A stretch of DNA of 64,000 nt from Acinetobacter lwoffii (GCF_019343495.1 NZ_CP072549.1:310001-374000); one strand, 5' to 3'; shown: positions 9,062-18,506, numbered from the stretch's first letter. The notes: generated by a model not told the origin, from the sequence alone. Program-made: numbers and translations.

Positions 9062-9181
9062 ATGACGTACATGACAGCCTTCGTAGTCTCCCTATTGATT
9101 TTTGCGCTTATAATTGTATGGTCTTTGATCGAAATTAAGCAGGATTTACATAAAGACGAAGAAATGAAGTCTGAATTCTAG
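9062..9181 (+). CDS. Putative small membrane protein (39 aa)
   Basis: The frame from ATG 9062 encodes a short peptide with one strongly hydrophobic segment (MTAFVVSLLIFALIIVWSLI) followed by a charged tail (EIKQDLHKDEEMKSEF). This is the layout of a small single-pass membrane protein. An upstream in-frame TTG (8993) would add 23 residues but is less likely. The ribosome-binding site is weak (GAG at a long distance). The function is unknown, and coding status is uncertain. Confidence 0.4.
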   Translation: MTYMTAFVVSLLIFALIIVWSLIEIKQDLHKDEEMKSEF

Positions 9182-9533
9182 TCATTCTATCTTCTTTAGT
9201 TCTAGGCTATTCCTTTAACATTGCTGCCTGAGCAATAAAGAATTTTGATACCTTATAGATATACTAAGACCTTAAATCTATCAGTTTTACCCTTAGTAGA
9301 CCGGATTAAATTCAAGATAAAGGCTCATTTATCTTAAATGATGCAGCATGTATCTCATTTTTCTATATGCCTCCTATACTGAAGTCTTAAGTAACTGAAT
9401 TTTGACTAAGACAAGTCGCCCATGATTGCTGCCTAAATGTTCAAGCAGTTATAAAAGCACTTGTCTTTCCAAAAAATCTTAGCTAGTATTCATGACGCCT
9501 GAACTTATTGATAAATAAAGTTTTCAGCATATA
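9182..9533. other. Gene-free interval before the tRNA
   Basis: 352 bp with no convincing frame or RNA on either strand; it must hold the tRNA promoter near its right end. Confidence 0.5.
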
Positions 9534-9610
<77 letters not shown>

Positions 9611-9644
9611 AATTTTATATTTATATAGCTTTATATAAGATCTA

Positions 9645-9677
9645 AACCCTTAATTCTAATAGAGTTAAGGGTTTTTT
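9645..9677 (+). terminator. Terminator after the tRNA
   Basis: Arms AACCCTTAA (9645-9653) and TTAAGGGTT (9665-9673), followed by T6. Confidence 0.8.
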
Positions 9678-9722
9678 ATTGCTTTGTTTAAACTTATATA
9701 ACTTCGTATGGGAACACGCTCT

Positions 9723-9771
9723 GTGTATCCTTGTTTGTATCCTAAATTTAAAATATAACTCAGGGATACAC
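9723..9771. repeat. Cluster of TGTATCC heptamers before the integrase
   Basis: TGTATCC occurs at 9724 and 9736, and its reverse complement GGATACA at 9764, so the outer pair (GTGTATCC/GGATACAC) forms an inverted repeat. The position between tRNA and integrase start suits integrase or excisionase arm-binding sites. This is inference from arrangement only. Confidence 0.4.
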
Positions 9772-9803
9772 CAAGGAAAAAATTACTGGAGATTCCATAA
9801 GTT

Positions 9804-11051
9804 ATGAATGTTTTTGATGTTAATACTCACGATGATATTCGTCTAAGATCTGTATCGCAGAATACAAAGGTTCGCCGAAAAAAAAGTGTTGAAGAAATTT
9901 ATAAAACACTTAAACCCAAAGCGAAAGAATATCGTGAGCCTACTGATATTCCAGGTTTGTATTGTAGGGTTAAACCGAATGGCAAAAAACATTGGCAATA
10001 TCGATATAAGAATGATCAAGGAAAATGGGCATGGATAGGATTAGGTAGTTATCCATCTGTAAGTTATGCGCAAGCACGTGAAAAAGCAGAGGCCATGACG
10101 CTAGGTGAAATACTAATTCAAACACAGGTTGAGATTAAGAAAATTCAGCTTGAGGAGGAAAAGGCTTTATTCTCGCATCTTATTTATGAGTGGTTAGAGC
10201 GAAAAAAGCAGACTTGGGCTGCTGATACTTATAAAAAGGAAAAACAATCGGTTGAACGACATTTAATTCCTGTCTTTGGACATCGACCATATAAATCAAT
10301 TACACCAGCAGAATGGTTGGAGTTTTTTACTAACAAGCAAATGAATGAAGGAATTTATAACAGAATTGAAAAGCTTATTTCATGTTGCTCAGGTGCTTAT
10401 GGTTTAGCAAAATTTAAAAAAGGTATTTTATATAATCCATTGGAAGGGATTGGTGATTATTTAGCGAAAGGGGAATCTCAAAGTATGAAGCATGTAGCTA
10501 TTCAACAGCTTCCAGAAATGATTTCATTAATTCGAAATTCCTCATCCAGACCGATTGCAATAGGCTTAGAACTTTTAATACATATGTTTCCTCGTCCAGG
10601 GGAATTGCGACAGGCGAAATGGGAGCAATTTGATTTTGATGAGGCGGTGTGGATACGTCCCTCAAATATAATGAAAAAAGGTATCGAACATGGGATTCCT
10701 TTGTCCAAGCATGTCATTAAATTATTGATGGAGCTAAAGAAAATTTCACCTGAAAGTGAATACTTATTCCCAAGTCGCGATAGCATTAATAAGCCAATTT
10801 CGAATTTAACATTTAATGCGGCATTGAATCGATTAGGTTATCGAGGAAAACAAAATCCACATGGATTTAGACATATTGCATCCTCCAATTTGAATAAACG
10901 CTATAGTGACAAATGGCAGGTGATCGAATCAGCATTGGCTCATTTAAAAACTGGGGTCAAGGGAGCATATGATAAAGAGGCACACTTGGAAGAACGATAT
11001 GAAATCATGGAGTGGTGGAGTGGTTATATTGAGTCTTTACTTAAGTATTAA
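9804..11051 (+). CDS. P4-type tyrosine recombinase (integrase)
   Basis: 415 aa. An N-terminal DUF4102-like arm-binding region (LYCRVKPNGKKHWQYRYKND, about residues 52-100) is followed by a core-binding SAM-like domain (about 120-215). The catalytic domain has all key residues: Arg264 (MFPRPGELR), His353 and Arg356 (HGFRH), His380 (LAHLKTG) and nucleophile Tyr389 (GAYDKEAH). P4-type integrases insert islands at tRNA 3' ends, and this one starts 194 bp after a tRNA in the same direction. It is probably the integrase of an island that begins at the tRNA; I did not find the distal attachment site in the window. Confidence 0.9.
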   Translation: MNVFDVNTHDDIRLRSVSQNTKVRRKKSVEEIYKTLKPKAKEYREPTDIPGLYCRVKPNGKKHWQYRYKNDQGKWAWIGLGSYPSVSYAQAREKAEAMTLGEILIQTQVEIKKIQLEEEKALFSHLIYEWLERKKQTWAADTYKKEKQSVERHLIPVFGHRPYKSITPAEWLEFFTNKQMNEGIYNRIEKLISCCSGAYGLAKFKKGILYNPLEGIGDYLAKGESQSMKHVAIQQLPEMISLIRNSSSRPIAIGLELLIHMFPRPGELRQAKWEQFDFDEAVWIRPSNIMKKGIEHGIPLSKHVIKLLMELKKISPESEYLFPSRDSINKPISNLTFNAALNRLGYRGKQNPHGFRHIASSNLNKRYSDKWQVIESALAHLKTGVKGAYDKEAHLEERYEIMEWWSGYIESLLKY

Positions 11052-11088
11052 TTTAAAAAAGTGGAGACTTTTGTGAGTTTTTGAACGG

Positions 11089-11457
11089 ATGGGATTTGAA
11101 TTGTTCATTTTTGCTAGGATGGTTTCTCTATTGTTAAATGAGGATCCTCAGTTGGATCATTTTAAAGCGCCTACATCACATACTCGTCGAAGTATTGTAC
11201 GTACTGTTCAAAAAAATGATGATTTAGATATACCTGTTGGTTATCAGAATCTGAAGCCTCTTCGCTTAAAATACAATCAAGTTTGTGAGTTGCTTAATGT
11301 CACCCGAGATTGCTTGCGCAAAATTATCGAAAATGATCCTACTTTCCCAAGATTTTTGAAAGAAGGGGCTTCTCGCCAAGCAGCGGTCTATTTTGATACT
11401 GAAGAAATAGAAGAATGGTATAGAAATTACAAAACAAAATGTAGAGGTGAGAGATAA
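11089..11457 (+). CDS. AlpA-like helix-turn-helix protein
   Basis: 122 aa. The C-terminal 65 residues resemble a MerR/AlpA-type winged HTH: LKYNQVCELLNVTRDCLRKI, then a PTFPRF segment and FDTEEIEEWYRNYK. AlpA proteins in P4-like islands activate excision or the integrase. The N-terminus is polar and unmatched; an internal ATG (11119) may be the true start. It follows the integrase by 37 bp on the same strand and is probably a regulator or excisionase of the same island. The assignment rests on motif pattern, not on a search. Confidence 0.6.
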   Translation: MGFELFIFARMVSLLLNEDPQLDHFKAPTSHTRRSIVRTVQKNDDLDIPVGYQNLKPLRLKYNQVCELLNVTRDCLRKIIENDPTFPRFLKEGASRQAAVYFDTEEIEEWYRNYKTKCRGER

Positions 11458-11544
11458 TCAGAATTGTAATGACCATCTATGAAATAGATGGTGACTTTCT
11501 TCATAGCGAATACATTATGTATTTATAGCCATTATGCTGCTATG

Positions 11545-11571
11545 CAAAAAAACCACATTATGTGGTTTTTT
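11545..11571. terminator. Bidirectional terminator
   Basis: AAAAAACCACA-TTA-TGTGGTTTTTT between the convergent AlpA-like and XRE genes. A second hairpin (CCATCTA/TAGATGG, about 11470-11493) lies just upstream but lacks a clean T-run. Confidence 0.8.
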
Positions 11572-11601
11572 AATTTCCAGAACTTTTATTTAATAACACA
11601 T

Positions 11602-11946
11602 CTAATCATTCTGTTTAATGTTCTCATTCGTCAAAGATACAATGAATTTCTCAATCATTTTACGCTCCAACTCTGGTAGGTCCTGTAAAGCATTAGTAAT
11701 AGGATCAATCGCTGAGGTACTCATTTTTTCACAGCGTCCCAAGATGTAATCGGATGATACATTAAGCACGACAATGAGCTTATAGAAATTTTCTAAAGAG
11801 GGTTTACGAGAGCCTGACTCAAAATGCGCAATCGAGGTTACGGGTATCCCCGTTTTTTCAGCAAGTTCTAGCTGTGTTAGCTTTCGTATCTTTCTAACTT
11901 CTTTCAATCGAATTTTAAATTCATTCGGGTCTAATTCAAGTGTCAT
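11602..11946 (-). CDS. XRE-family (Cro/CI-like) transcriptional regulator
   Basis: 114 aa from ATG 11946; an in-frame TTG at 11958 is a weaker start. The N-terminal HTH_3 domain is clear: FKIRLKEVRKIRKLTQLELA, EKTGIPVTSIAHFESGSRKP, LENFYKLIVVLNVSSDYIL (about residues 8-66). The short C-terminal tail is acidic and may mediate oligomerisation. It is divergent from the 109-aa gene at 12088, with an inverted repeat TGAC-N6-GTCA in the shared region, so it is likely an autoregulated repressor of the island. Confidence 0.85.
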   Translation of the reverse strand: MTLELDPNEFKIRLKEVRKIRKLTQLELAEKTGIPVTSIAHFESGSRKPSLENFYKLIVVLNVSSDYILGRCEKMSTSAIDPITNALQDLPELERKMIEKFIVSLTNENIKQND

Positions 11947-11973
11947 TATTACCGCCAAATAGACAATAAAAAC

Positions 11974-12002
11974 TTGACGTTTTGGTCATGTTTTTATATA
12001 AA
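11974..12002 (+). promoter_or_regulatory. Sigma-70 promoter with candidate operator
   Basis: TTGACG (11974-11979), a 17-bp spacer and TATAAA (11997-12002) form a near-consensus promoter for the gene starting at 12088. The inverted repeat TGAC-GTTTTG-GTCA overlaps the -35 element and could be the operator of the divergent XRE repressor. Confidence 0.6.
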
Positions 12003-12087
12003 TATAGATATAGTTTAGATGTTAACTTGCGAAACGAGAAGCAACTAAATCATTACTTGATAAAAATTTAAATTAATAGAAGGTCAA

Positions 12088-12417
12088 ATGATCATGATGG
12101 ATTATTCTTCGAGTCGCGTTTTGACATCAATGCATCCAAGTATTCGGCATCTGAATATTCGCAATGTAGCTAAAATTGTGACGTCAAAAATTATTCTAAA
12201 TACGGCGTTACAGCTACAATATAACCCTGATTTTTGTAGGCAGCTTGGCGTATCTACTTATCTAAATACGCATATCGGCTTGGCTTACTTTATTGATGCT
12301 CGCTATTTTGAGCATTATGGTTTGCAACCAAAACAGTTAATCAATTTTTCTGATGTTTATGAAAAATTGGTTCAAGATTTTTATGAGTTTTCCTGTTATC
12401 AACCAGATCAATTATGA
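12088..12417 (+). CDS. Hypothetical protein, island-encoded
   Basis: 109 aa, no recognised family. It is a soluble, mixed-composition protein with aromatic residues towards the C-terminus (YEKLVQDFYEFSCYQPDQL). It is divergent from the XRE gene and has its own strong promoter. Its last 10 bases overlap the end of the recombinase gene on the opposite strand (stop at 12408), so two genes converge without a spacer. A second possible start is the ATG two codons in. Role unknown; possibly repressed by the XRE protein. Confidence 0.55.
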   Translation: MIMMDYSSSRVLTSMHPSIRHLNIRNVAKIVTSKIILNTALQLQYNPDFCRQLGVSTYLNTHIGLAYFIDARYFEHYGLQPKQLINFSDVYEKLVQDFYEFSCYQPDQL

Positions 12418-15400
12418 TCTGGCAACTGCGTACATAAAATCAGTAGAATCAACAGGCAGTAGCGAAAGATACCGAGTGATTTACCATTTTTCTGAGATAT
12501 CAGCTCCAACTTAAAGGAGTTACTTAAACTGCTGTTCGTACGACAAGAAGGGAGTTTAGAATGTAGTCTTGCCATGAGCTTCTCCTGAGGAATGTCAGGT
12601 GATATCGCTTTATGCCAATATTTTTCTGGAAATAAAGAATAAATACCCCTTAAAAATCGATTTGCTAGTCTTACATCATTAGCATTAAAAATTAATCCTG
12701 CATGTGAAATATTGGCTTTCATTTCAAAAATATGTAGTGCATCTAATATATAGATATCATTACAACTATGCTGGTTAAGCTGTTTAAAAAAATATTCTAA
12801 AAGTTTTTTGTCTTCGGCAGTTTCAATGTGCGGAAGTACGCGCTCTGATTTTTCGGCATTAATGATGAAACGCGGACGATTTTTACGGTTTTTGAGTTGT
12901 TTGAGCCTAAGTATATTCTGTTGCCATGGCATCAGAGTCTCAATTGGAAAATCATATTGTTGTGAAAGAAGCTCTGGTGTATATGATTGATCTAAGGCTT
13001 TGAGGATTTTTATGACTAGAGAAAATGGATAACTAGATTTACTGGTTCCATAGAAAAAATTGCTATCTTCTGCTTGAACTAAATCCCCTTTAATCTTAGA
13101 TGTGTTGATGTATTCATCAGGCATTGTTATAGGTTTTATTTTTATTGTTTGTACTATTTGTTCATCGTAATAGCTAAGTGCTATTTGCTGGTGTTTAGAT
13201 GATTTTAAGCTTGGACAGATTTTTCGAATAACGGTTCGATCCAAACATGGGTCAAATTTTCTTAATTGATAACCTGCCATTATATAAGCTAGATGCAAAT
13301 AGCTCCTAAAGGTTTCAGTAGGATCAATATGGCCCAATAAGTGGGCAAGTAGATACCAACAATTTTGAGGTGTTTGAGACGATAAGAGCTGACTACGAAT
13401 CAAGTTGTAATGCCTAGGTGAATAGTCAGTGAAGACGTTTACAAACTCGTAGTCCATAGTCAAAATTATAGCTAGATTGTTCGTCGCACTATGTCGCAGT
13501 GAATGGAAGGTATAGCAATGATTTGGCAAAATTGAATCAAGTGTCTTTTGAAAAGGTGTGGTGACCATGTAGGGTCTAATACGTTCTGCACTATTCCACA
13601 TCGTGAATAGGTATTGATTGGGGTTATAGGCTATACGGCGTGCCTTGCAGTATTTCTGAAATTGGAGATGCTCTTCTTCGCTAAGTAAAATTTGAACGTT
13701 GAGATTGCGCTCAGCACTATCCGTTTTAAGAAAATGCTGTTGATGCTTTGCACGATATGTACGTATCCAAATGGAACTTGCTTTGACACCTTCCACGTCC
13801 TTGATTCGCATGCCGAGTATTTCATTGATGCGCATGCCAGTACGAAAAGCTATCGTATATACGATACTCAGCATTTCTAAATCATGTGGGGTATAGCTTG
13901 AGTTTTTATATTGACTAAGCTGACTGAGTAGATGTTGAAAAGTTTTTCCTGAAATAATCTCAGCTTTGGGTGAGTGAATACGTAGTCCTTCAGTGCTGAG
14001 AGGGAACGATTCAGCGTTAAAGAGCATCTGTTGAAATTGATGGAATCGTTTTAAAAGATCGAATTTTTGTGATCTAGATTTACCTACGCCATTTAACATA
14101 CGGCTATAAATCGTTTCTAAATGATCGTTGAGATTGAGCTCTTCTAGATAATCTGTACTGTGCAATAACCAAGTCTCTGCGAGTTTTGTGTAGTAGCTAT
14201 ATATTGAGCTATGACGAATTTTTTGCTGTTGAGCTATATGACGCGAGTACTTACTTTGATCGAGCTGATAAAGCTCGGCAATATATTCAATATCTTCTCG
14301 TGTAGGATGAAACAAGCTGTATAACCACAGCCCGAGCCTCTTCGCATTTTCTGGAAGATGAGCATGTTGGTTGAGTAAGCAATTTTTTAGATCTGTTACG
14401 GTCTGATCACTATTTCTAAAAAATTTTAAAATTTGTTTATGCAATGCAATCGATGAATCTAGAGAGTGATCTGTGCAGGATTTTTCTTCTTTTTCTGCGG
14501 GATTTAGCGTTTTAGGTAGAGGTTCTTCAGTTTGTTGTAAATCGAAATTGGATAACTGAGGTGTGAGATAGCGTTTAAAAACACTTGGACTTAAACCGCA
14601 GGTCTCAATCTCTTCTGATAAGCAAAGACTTAGTGCTGGGCTTAAATCAACCCTATCTAGTTGCATCCATGAATGACTAGCCATCTGTAAGAATTGTTTG
14701 AATTGTTTTGGATTAAACGGAAGTGCTAATGCATTAAAAATACAATTGATATAAGTGTAACAATCGTGTTGGATATCTATTGCTTGTGTTTTAAACCTAG
14801 TAATCCATAGCAGTGTTAGCCGATCGGGTACAAAATTTCTAGATTTTTTTAAGGGACGTTTAGGGTCATATAAATCACCATAATGTGGTGATTGTGGTTC
14901 TAGAAAGATCAGAGGGATTTGTATTCTTGAGATCTGATCAATCGAACCTTGTTGTTTTAAATGTTCTAGCAAAGCTGTTAGGCTCGAAAGATTAGAGATC
15001 CCACCATAGAGAATTGCGCAGATCAGTATATTTCCAATGCTTTCATCTATGGTAAAGTCATCCGCCGTATACCAATATCTTAAAAGTTTTTCTTTGATCT
15101 GTGAGATGTATTTAGTTTGTTCTAGCCAAGTCTCATTGAATAGTAACGGCGTACGTTGAATAGAAACGAGATGCTTGGTGGGTAAAGGTAAATCAGTATG
15201 ATAGGCACGATTAGATTGAATAATACGTTTACGGAACTGCTGATAAAATGCCTTTTTTAGAGAAAAACTACATTTTAGTTGGTCTAAGTGTTGGTTAACT
15301 TGGTCATAGACAGTAGTTATGCTTTCTGACTGCTGTGCTTGATGTAATTGCTCGAACGACAGAAACTCATCTATGATCGCTTGAATTTGTATACGCTCTT

Positions 15401-15464
15401 TAATTCGCTTTTGGTCTCTGTTGTTCGCACGGCGTTCATGGGCATACTTTGTTTGTTTAGGCAT
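12408..15464 (-). CDS. Very large tyrosine recombinase (third gene of recombinase trio)
   Basis: 1018 aa from ATG 15464, which overlaps the stop of the preceding gene by 8 bp (start inside the MYEHA* codons), implying translational coupling; the frame could be extended upstream to 15593 but coupling favours 15464. The catalytic set of tyrosine recombinases is complete: Arg545 (TGMRINEILG), His654 and Arg657 (FHSLRHSA), His712 (LLGHIDPTE) and Tyr722 (FRSYLHLAY). Unusually, about 500 residues precede the core and nearly 300 follow the nucleophile. The trio layout recalls Tn554 (TnpA and TnpB recombinases plus small TnpC), but the proteins here are much larger. It probably carries out integration or transposition of its own element together with the two upstream genes. 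Confidence 0.8.
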   Translation of the reverse strand: MPKQTKYAHERRANNRDQKRIKERIQIQAIIDEFLSFEQLHQAQQSESITTVYDQVNQHLDQLKCSFSLKKAFYQQFRKRIIQSNRAYHTDLPLPTKHLVSIQRTPLLFNETWLEQTKYISQIKEKLLRYWYTADDFTIDESIGNILICAILYGGISNLSSLTALLEHLKQQGSIDQISRIQIPLIFLEPQSPHYGDLYDPKRPLKKSRNFVPDRLTLLWITRFKTQAIDIQHDCYTYINCIFNALALPFNPKQFKQFLQMASHSWMQLDRVDLSPALSLCLSEEIETCGLSPSVFKRYLTPQLSNFDLQQTEEPLPKTLNPAEKEEKSCTDHSLDSSIALHKQILKFFRNSDQTVTDLKNCLLNQHAHLPENAKRLGLWLYSLFHPTREDIEYIAELYQLDQSKYSRHIAQQQKIRHSSIYSYYTKLAETWLLHSTDYLEELNLNDHLETIYSRMLNGVGKSRSQKFDLLKRFHQFQQMLFNAESFPLSTEGLRIHSPKAEIISGKTFQHLLSQLSQYKNSSYTPHDLEMLSIVYTIAFRTGMRINEILGMRIKDVEGVKASSIWIRTYRAKHQQHFLKTDSAERNLNVQILLSEEEHLQFQKYCKARRIAYNPNQYLFTMWNSAERIRPYMVTTPFQKTLDSILPNHCYTFHSLRHSATNNLAIILTMDYEFVNVFTDYSPRHYNLIRSQLLSSQTPQNCWYLLAHLLGHIDPTETFRSYLHLAYIMAGYQLRKFDPCLDRTVIRKICPSLKSSKHQQIALSYYDEQIVQTIKIKPITMPDEYINTSKIKGDLVQAEDSNFFYGTSKSSYPFSLVIKILKALDQSYTPELLSQQYDFPIETLMPWQQNILRLKQLKNRKNRPRFIINAEKSERVLPHIETAEDKKLLEYFFKQLNQHSCNDIYILDALHIFEMKANISHAGLIFNANDVRLANRFLRGIYSLFPEKYWHKAISPDIPQEKLMARLHSKLPSCRTNSSLSNSFKLELISQKNGKSLGIFRYCLLILLILCTQLPDHN

Positions 15465-17640
15465 GTTCATACATTCCATCGATACTGTAAAAATTTTGCA
15501 TCTCGTTAAGGTAATCAGCGAGGGCTCTATATTGTTGAAGAGACAGACTTGAGAATTTTTGGCCGATTTCTTGTTGGTTTTGCTCATGCCCAAACGTGGC
15601 TAAAATTAAATTTTCATCTGCTTTTTCGGTGAGATATGCACGAGCTGTATGCCTAAGCCAATTTGCGTGGTTGATCTCCATAACACGAGTAAATGAGCTT
15701 ATAAGATGAGGGCTAAGCGCTTGCCATTCTCCATGTTGATAAACACTCAGCAGAGGCTTTTTACTGCTTAAAATTTCTTGAATGTGTGATTGATGCTCTG
15801 GATGAAGTTGTTGGAATTCACCTAAATAGCCAATAAATTGACGGACTTCTTGAACTGCAAAATCACATAATGGGATTAAGCGTCCATCTTCATTTCTTGT
15901 GTGAATTTCTTTGTCCGAAACCCAAAGCCATTTTTGTTTTAAATCAAAGTTTCGTAAGAAACCTGGGAATCCAATTACAGGTCGAGCAGCAGTGAATAGC
16001 AATAAAATGTGCCAAAGCCAAATATTGTAGTGATTGAACATCTCAAGCATTTGGTTTCTGTGTCGGGCTTGAATGATCTGATGTTGTAAGTAGGCAAATA
16101 TAGCAGTCACTGTCGGGGCTTTGGGAGCTTTGCCGCTACCAAATCTTAATTGTTCATCATCAACGACATGAATTTCTTTTGCTAACGCATTTGAGAGTTG
16201 TTGTATTGTTGATTGATAACTTTGCTGTAAGCGGTAGATTGGATATGAGCAATATGAAATAGAAACCGATCGATTGGCATCAATACCCGTAAGTATGTCA
16301 GCGAGTTGCTCGTTCTTGGTATGTCTATAAATACAATGATGTAGTAAAACACTTATTTTTTTAGTTGATAAAGACGGAATAAACAGTTCGTGACGGCATT
16401 TTTTTAATGCTTGATTGACTTGCTCCTGGCTCACAACAGGAGATTTTTTTAGACCATCTACTAATTCTTTAATTAGTGGTAAGTCGAAGTAGGTCACTTG
16501 ATTGAGTAACTGTTCTTTAAATTTAAAGTCAGTGTTCTCAAATAGCGTGAATTTTGAACGTAAAAAATATTGGTCGTTTTCTAAAATGAGCTTCTGTCGA
16601 TTATTTAGGACACGGCGCTGATTTGTCTGTAACTCCAGCCATTGCTCAATCGGAACACCGCTTAAGAAACTGAGTAGAATAAAAAGATACGCTTTATTTT
16701 TTTCTGGATGATTCAAATAGACTTGATGGCAATGTTTTACAAGTAAGCTCAGGCTGTTGAAATCTGGATAATGCTTACTACAGCTAAAATTATGTTGTTG
16801 TCTAATGATATGCTGTTGTGTCAGTTTACTCACTTGATGTTGCAAATAACTCGATTGGCTTGCTAAAGGCGATACCTGCGCTGTATTGAGTGAGTATTGC
16901 TGATTTGGCTGTTCATCCTGTAATTCCTCATAAAAGAGAGCAGGATGCTGTTTCTGAGGCATGTCATATGGACAGTGTAAAATGGCGTTGTGTTCATCCA
17001 AATAAATTGGCTCATCGATGTGCTTGGGTGGTGCTGAGTAATGTTTCTTGGGTTTAAGTGCTAAGACATAATCATAGAATCGCCGTATATCAAGCAGTAA
17101 TAGATACTGAAAACGATTGAGTTTAGAGTCGTTTTCTAATTCCCGTAAACTCTTCACGAAGTCAGCCAAGGTAATCTCATGGCTAGGCAATTGCTCCCAT
17201 AACCACAAATATTCCTGCTGATACCGATTCAATTGTTTGCCTTGTTGCGATGCGGCATAAGCTTCGTTTGCTAATCTAAATCGATTAAACACTCTAATAA
17301 TGGTGGTTTGGTGATCCTTTTCAGTCGGATTCGGAATTGCTTTAAGAATACATGCTGCATGTAAATTATGCACAGCCCATCGTTGTATAACAGGATATTC
17401 ATGCTGATCTACTGAATAGAGATAGGCACAGATCGGATGTTTAGACACACTTGGGGGGAGAGGTAGTTTTGTTGGGAGTTCAAACTTAGAGTCTGCATCG
17501 AAGCTGACTGTTGTTTTCAATAAGGGTTTTAATTCAGGGATTAAGACTGTAGGTTTTAAGTGCTGTGCGATAGCATTTTGATAGTCCTGATCAAAAAATT
17601 CATGATCTAGCATTCGCTCAATGATGTTTTCAATTTTCAT
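15457..17640 (-). CDS. Tyrosine-recombinase-like protein (second gene of trio)
   Basis: 727 aa. The C-terminal third aligns in pattern with tyrosine recombinases: an Arg in FTAARPVIGF, NWLRHTA (Arg663; Asn660 replaces the usual His), FGHE (His685) and QQYRAL (Tyr704 as candidate nucleophile). The N-terminal two thirds match nothing I recognise. It overlaps both neighbours by a few bases, so the three genes form one coupled operon transcribed from about 18.3 kb. The Asn for His change may mean altered or helper activity. In Tn554 two recombinases of unequal size also act together; equivalence here is inference. Confidence 0.75.
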   Translation of the reverse strand: MKIENIIERMLDHEFFDQDYQNAIAQHLKPTVLIPELKPLLKTTVSFDADSKFELPTKLPLPPSVSKHPICAYLYSVDQHEYPVIQRWAVHNLHAACILKAIPNPTEKDHQTTIIRVFNRFRLANEAYAASQQGKQLNRYQQEYLWLWEQLPSHEITLADFVKSLRELENDSKLNRFQYLLLLDIRRFYDYVLALKPKKHYSAPPKHIDEPIYLDEHNAILHCPYDMPQKQHPALFYEELQDEQPNQQYSLNTAQVSPLASQSSYLQHQVSKLTQQHIIRQQHNFSCSKHYPDFNSLSLLVKHCHQVYLNHPEKNKAYLFILLSFLSGVPIEQWLELQTNQRRVLNNRQKLILENDQYFLRSKFTLFENTDFKFKEQLLNQVTYFDLPLIKELVDGLKKSPVVSQEQVNQALKKCRHELFIPSLSTKKISVLLHHCIYRHTKNEQLADILTGIDANRSVSISYCSYPIYRLQQSYQSTIQQLSNALAKEIHVVDDEQLRFGSGKAPKAPTVTAIFAYLQHQIIQARHRNQMLEMFNHYNIWLWHILLLFTAARPVIGFPGFLRNFDLKQKWLWVSDKEIHTRNEDGRLIPLCDFAVQEVRQFIGYLGEFQQLHPEHQSHIQEILSSKKPLLSVYQHGEWQALSPHLISSFTRVMEINHANWLRHTARAYLTEKADENLILATFGHEQNQQEIGQKFSSLSLQQYRALADYLNEMQNFYSIDGMYEHA

Positions 17641-18271
17641 GGTCTAAACTCCAAAATTGTGATGCGCATGGTTGTACGCTCGTGAGTGCTTTACATTTAT
17701 TTTTGAGTGCTTGAATTCGTAGGTCGTGAGTGCCGTTGATTTGCTTCTGGCGATAAAGTAGCTGATTACGACTGCAATCGATTAACTTAGCGAGTAGGTC
17801 TCGAGAAAGACTGCATCTGGGTTTGTCATAAAGCTTTTGATTCACATCGTAAATTGCTTGTTTCGATAGAGACTGATTTAAGTTATGAAGTAGCTTATCG
17901 GGATTAAGAGCCTGTGGATTGATCTTGAGCTCAGTCATCAACTTAAAGAGTGTGTTGCTGAGTTGATATTGAACCTGAATGAGGTCTACATCAGCTTCTA
18001 CAATGCTTCGAGCTTTGATTCGAATATTTTGTTGTTGTGCTATATAAACAAGAAGAAAGTTATCTGTTGCGAATAACTCAGCTGGAGCAGGTGCAGTAGC
18101 AGATATTAGGCTCACGTCATGTTGAAAGTGTGTTGGCAGTTGCGAGGCATTTAAAATCTGAGCGTAGCTTTGGTAAATTTTGAACAGAGGCGGGTAAGGA
18201 CGGATCATGACCTCCTTTGTATAAAACGGTCTTTTATTGGCTAGCTGAGAATTTGCTTTTGTAGGCTTCAT
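17630..18271 (-). CDS. Small first gene of recombinase trio
   Basis: 213 aa. The ATG at 18271 has a strong ribosome-binding site (AGGAGG, eight bases away); a later ATG also follows a GGAGG, but too closely. The stop overlaps the start of the 727-aa gene by 11 bp. The C-terminal part (LSRDLLAKLIDCSRNQLLYR) looks like a helix-turn-helix followed by a basic stretch. By position and size it could play the role of TnpC in Tn554-type elements, that is, an orientation or accessory factor. No catalytic motif is visible. The function is inferred from context only. Confidence 0.65.
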   Translation of the reverse strand: MKPTKANSQLANKRPFYTKEVMIRPYPPLFKIYQSYAQILNASQLPTHFQHDVSLISATAPAPAELFATDNFLLVYIAQQQNIRIKARSIVEADVDLIQVQYQLSNTLFKLMTELKINPQALNPDKLLHNLNQSLSKQAIYDVNQKLYDKPRCSLSRDLLAKLIDCSRNQLLYRQKQINGTHDLRIQALKNKCKALTSVQPCASQFWSLDHEN

Positions 18272-18328
18272 TTATTCGCCCTCCTGATTTTTTTAACTTA
18301 GATCAAGAAGTACAAAAAACTTTTAATT

Positions 18329-18487
18329 TTTATAAAAAGATCAAGAAAGTGGTTATAAATGTGGGCGGTTTTTGATGAATTTGAGAGGCTCAAAGCGGGT
18401 GGGAAATAGGGTGTATTTGGAATTTTTATTTTAAGTTATTGATTTTATTTGATGTGAATGTGGCTGGTTTCTTCGTGTTTTGTATTA
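18329..18487. repeat. Terminal segment shared with 48609-48770
   Basis: Two blocks match the downstream copy: a 48-bp block around GGTTATAAATGTG and GGTTTTTGATGAATTTGA, and a block around TTAAGTTATTGATT and GTGTTTTGTATT. The spacing between blocks is conserved within a few bases. This indicates homologous ends of two related elements. Confidence 0.65.
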
Positions 18488-18506
18488 TCTCTGTGGTAGT
18501 TTAAAT

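Larger units (their letters stand above)
12400..18490 (-). mobile_element. Recombinase-trio element (Tn554-like organisation)
   Basis: Three coupled genes on the minus strand plus about 200 bp of leader. The leader segment 18329-18487 has a diverged second copy at 48609-48770 in the same orientation. Similarity in both copies stops after GTGTTTTGTATT, which suggests the true element end near 18487. The left boundary is not visible; 12.4 kb is a guess based on the gene end. It is nested within or next to the P4-type island starting at the tRNA. Confidence 0.5.

Noticed and set aside
11488..11679. 63-codon plus-strand frame rich in aromatic residues
   Set aside because: It spans a terminator and runs into the XRE gene on the other strand; no ribosome-binding site.
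15465..15593. N-terminal extension of the 1018-aa recombinase
   Set aside because: It overlaps the preceding gene; ATG 15464 shows typical stop-start coupling.
12408..18271. Classical RIT element (three similar-sized recombinases)
   Set aside because: Only two of the proteins have recombinase motifs and their sizes are very unequal; Tn554-like organisation fits better.
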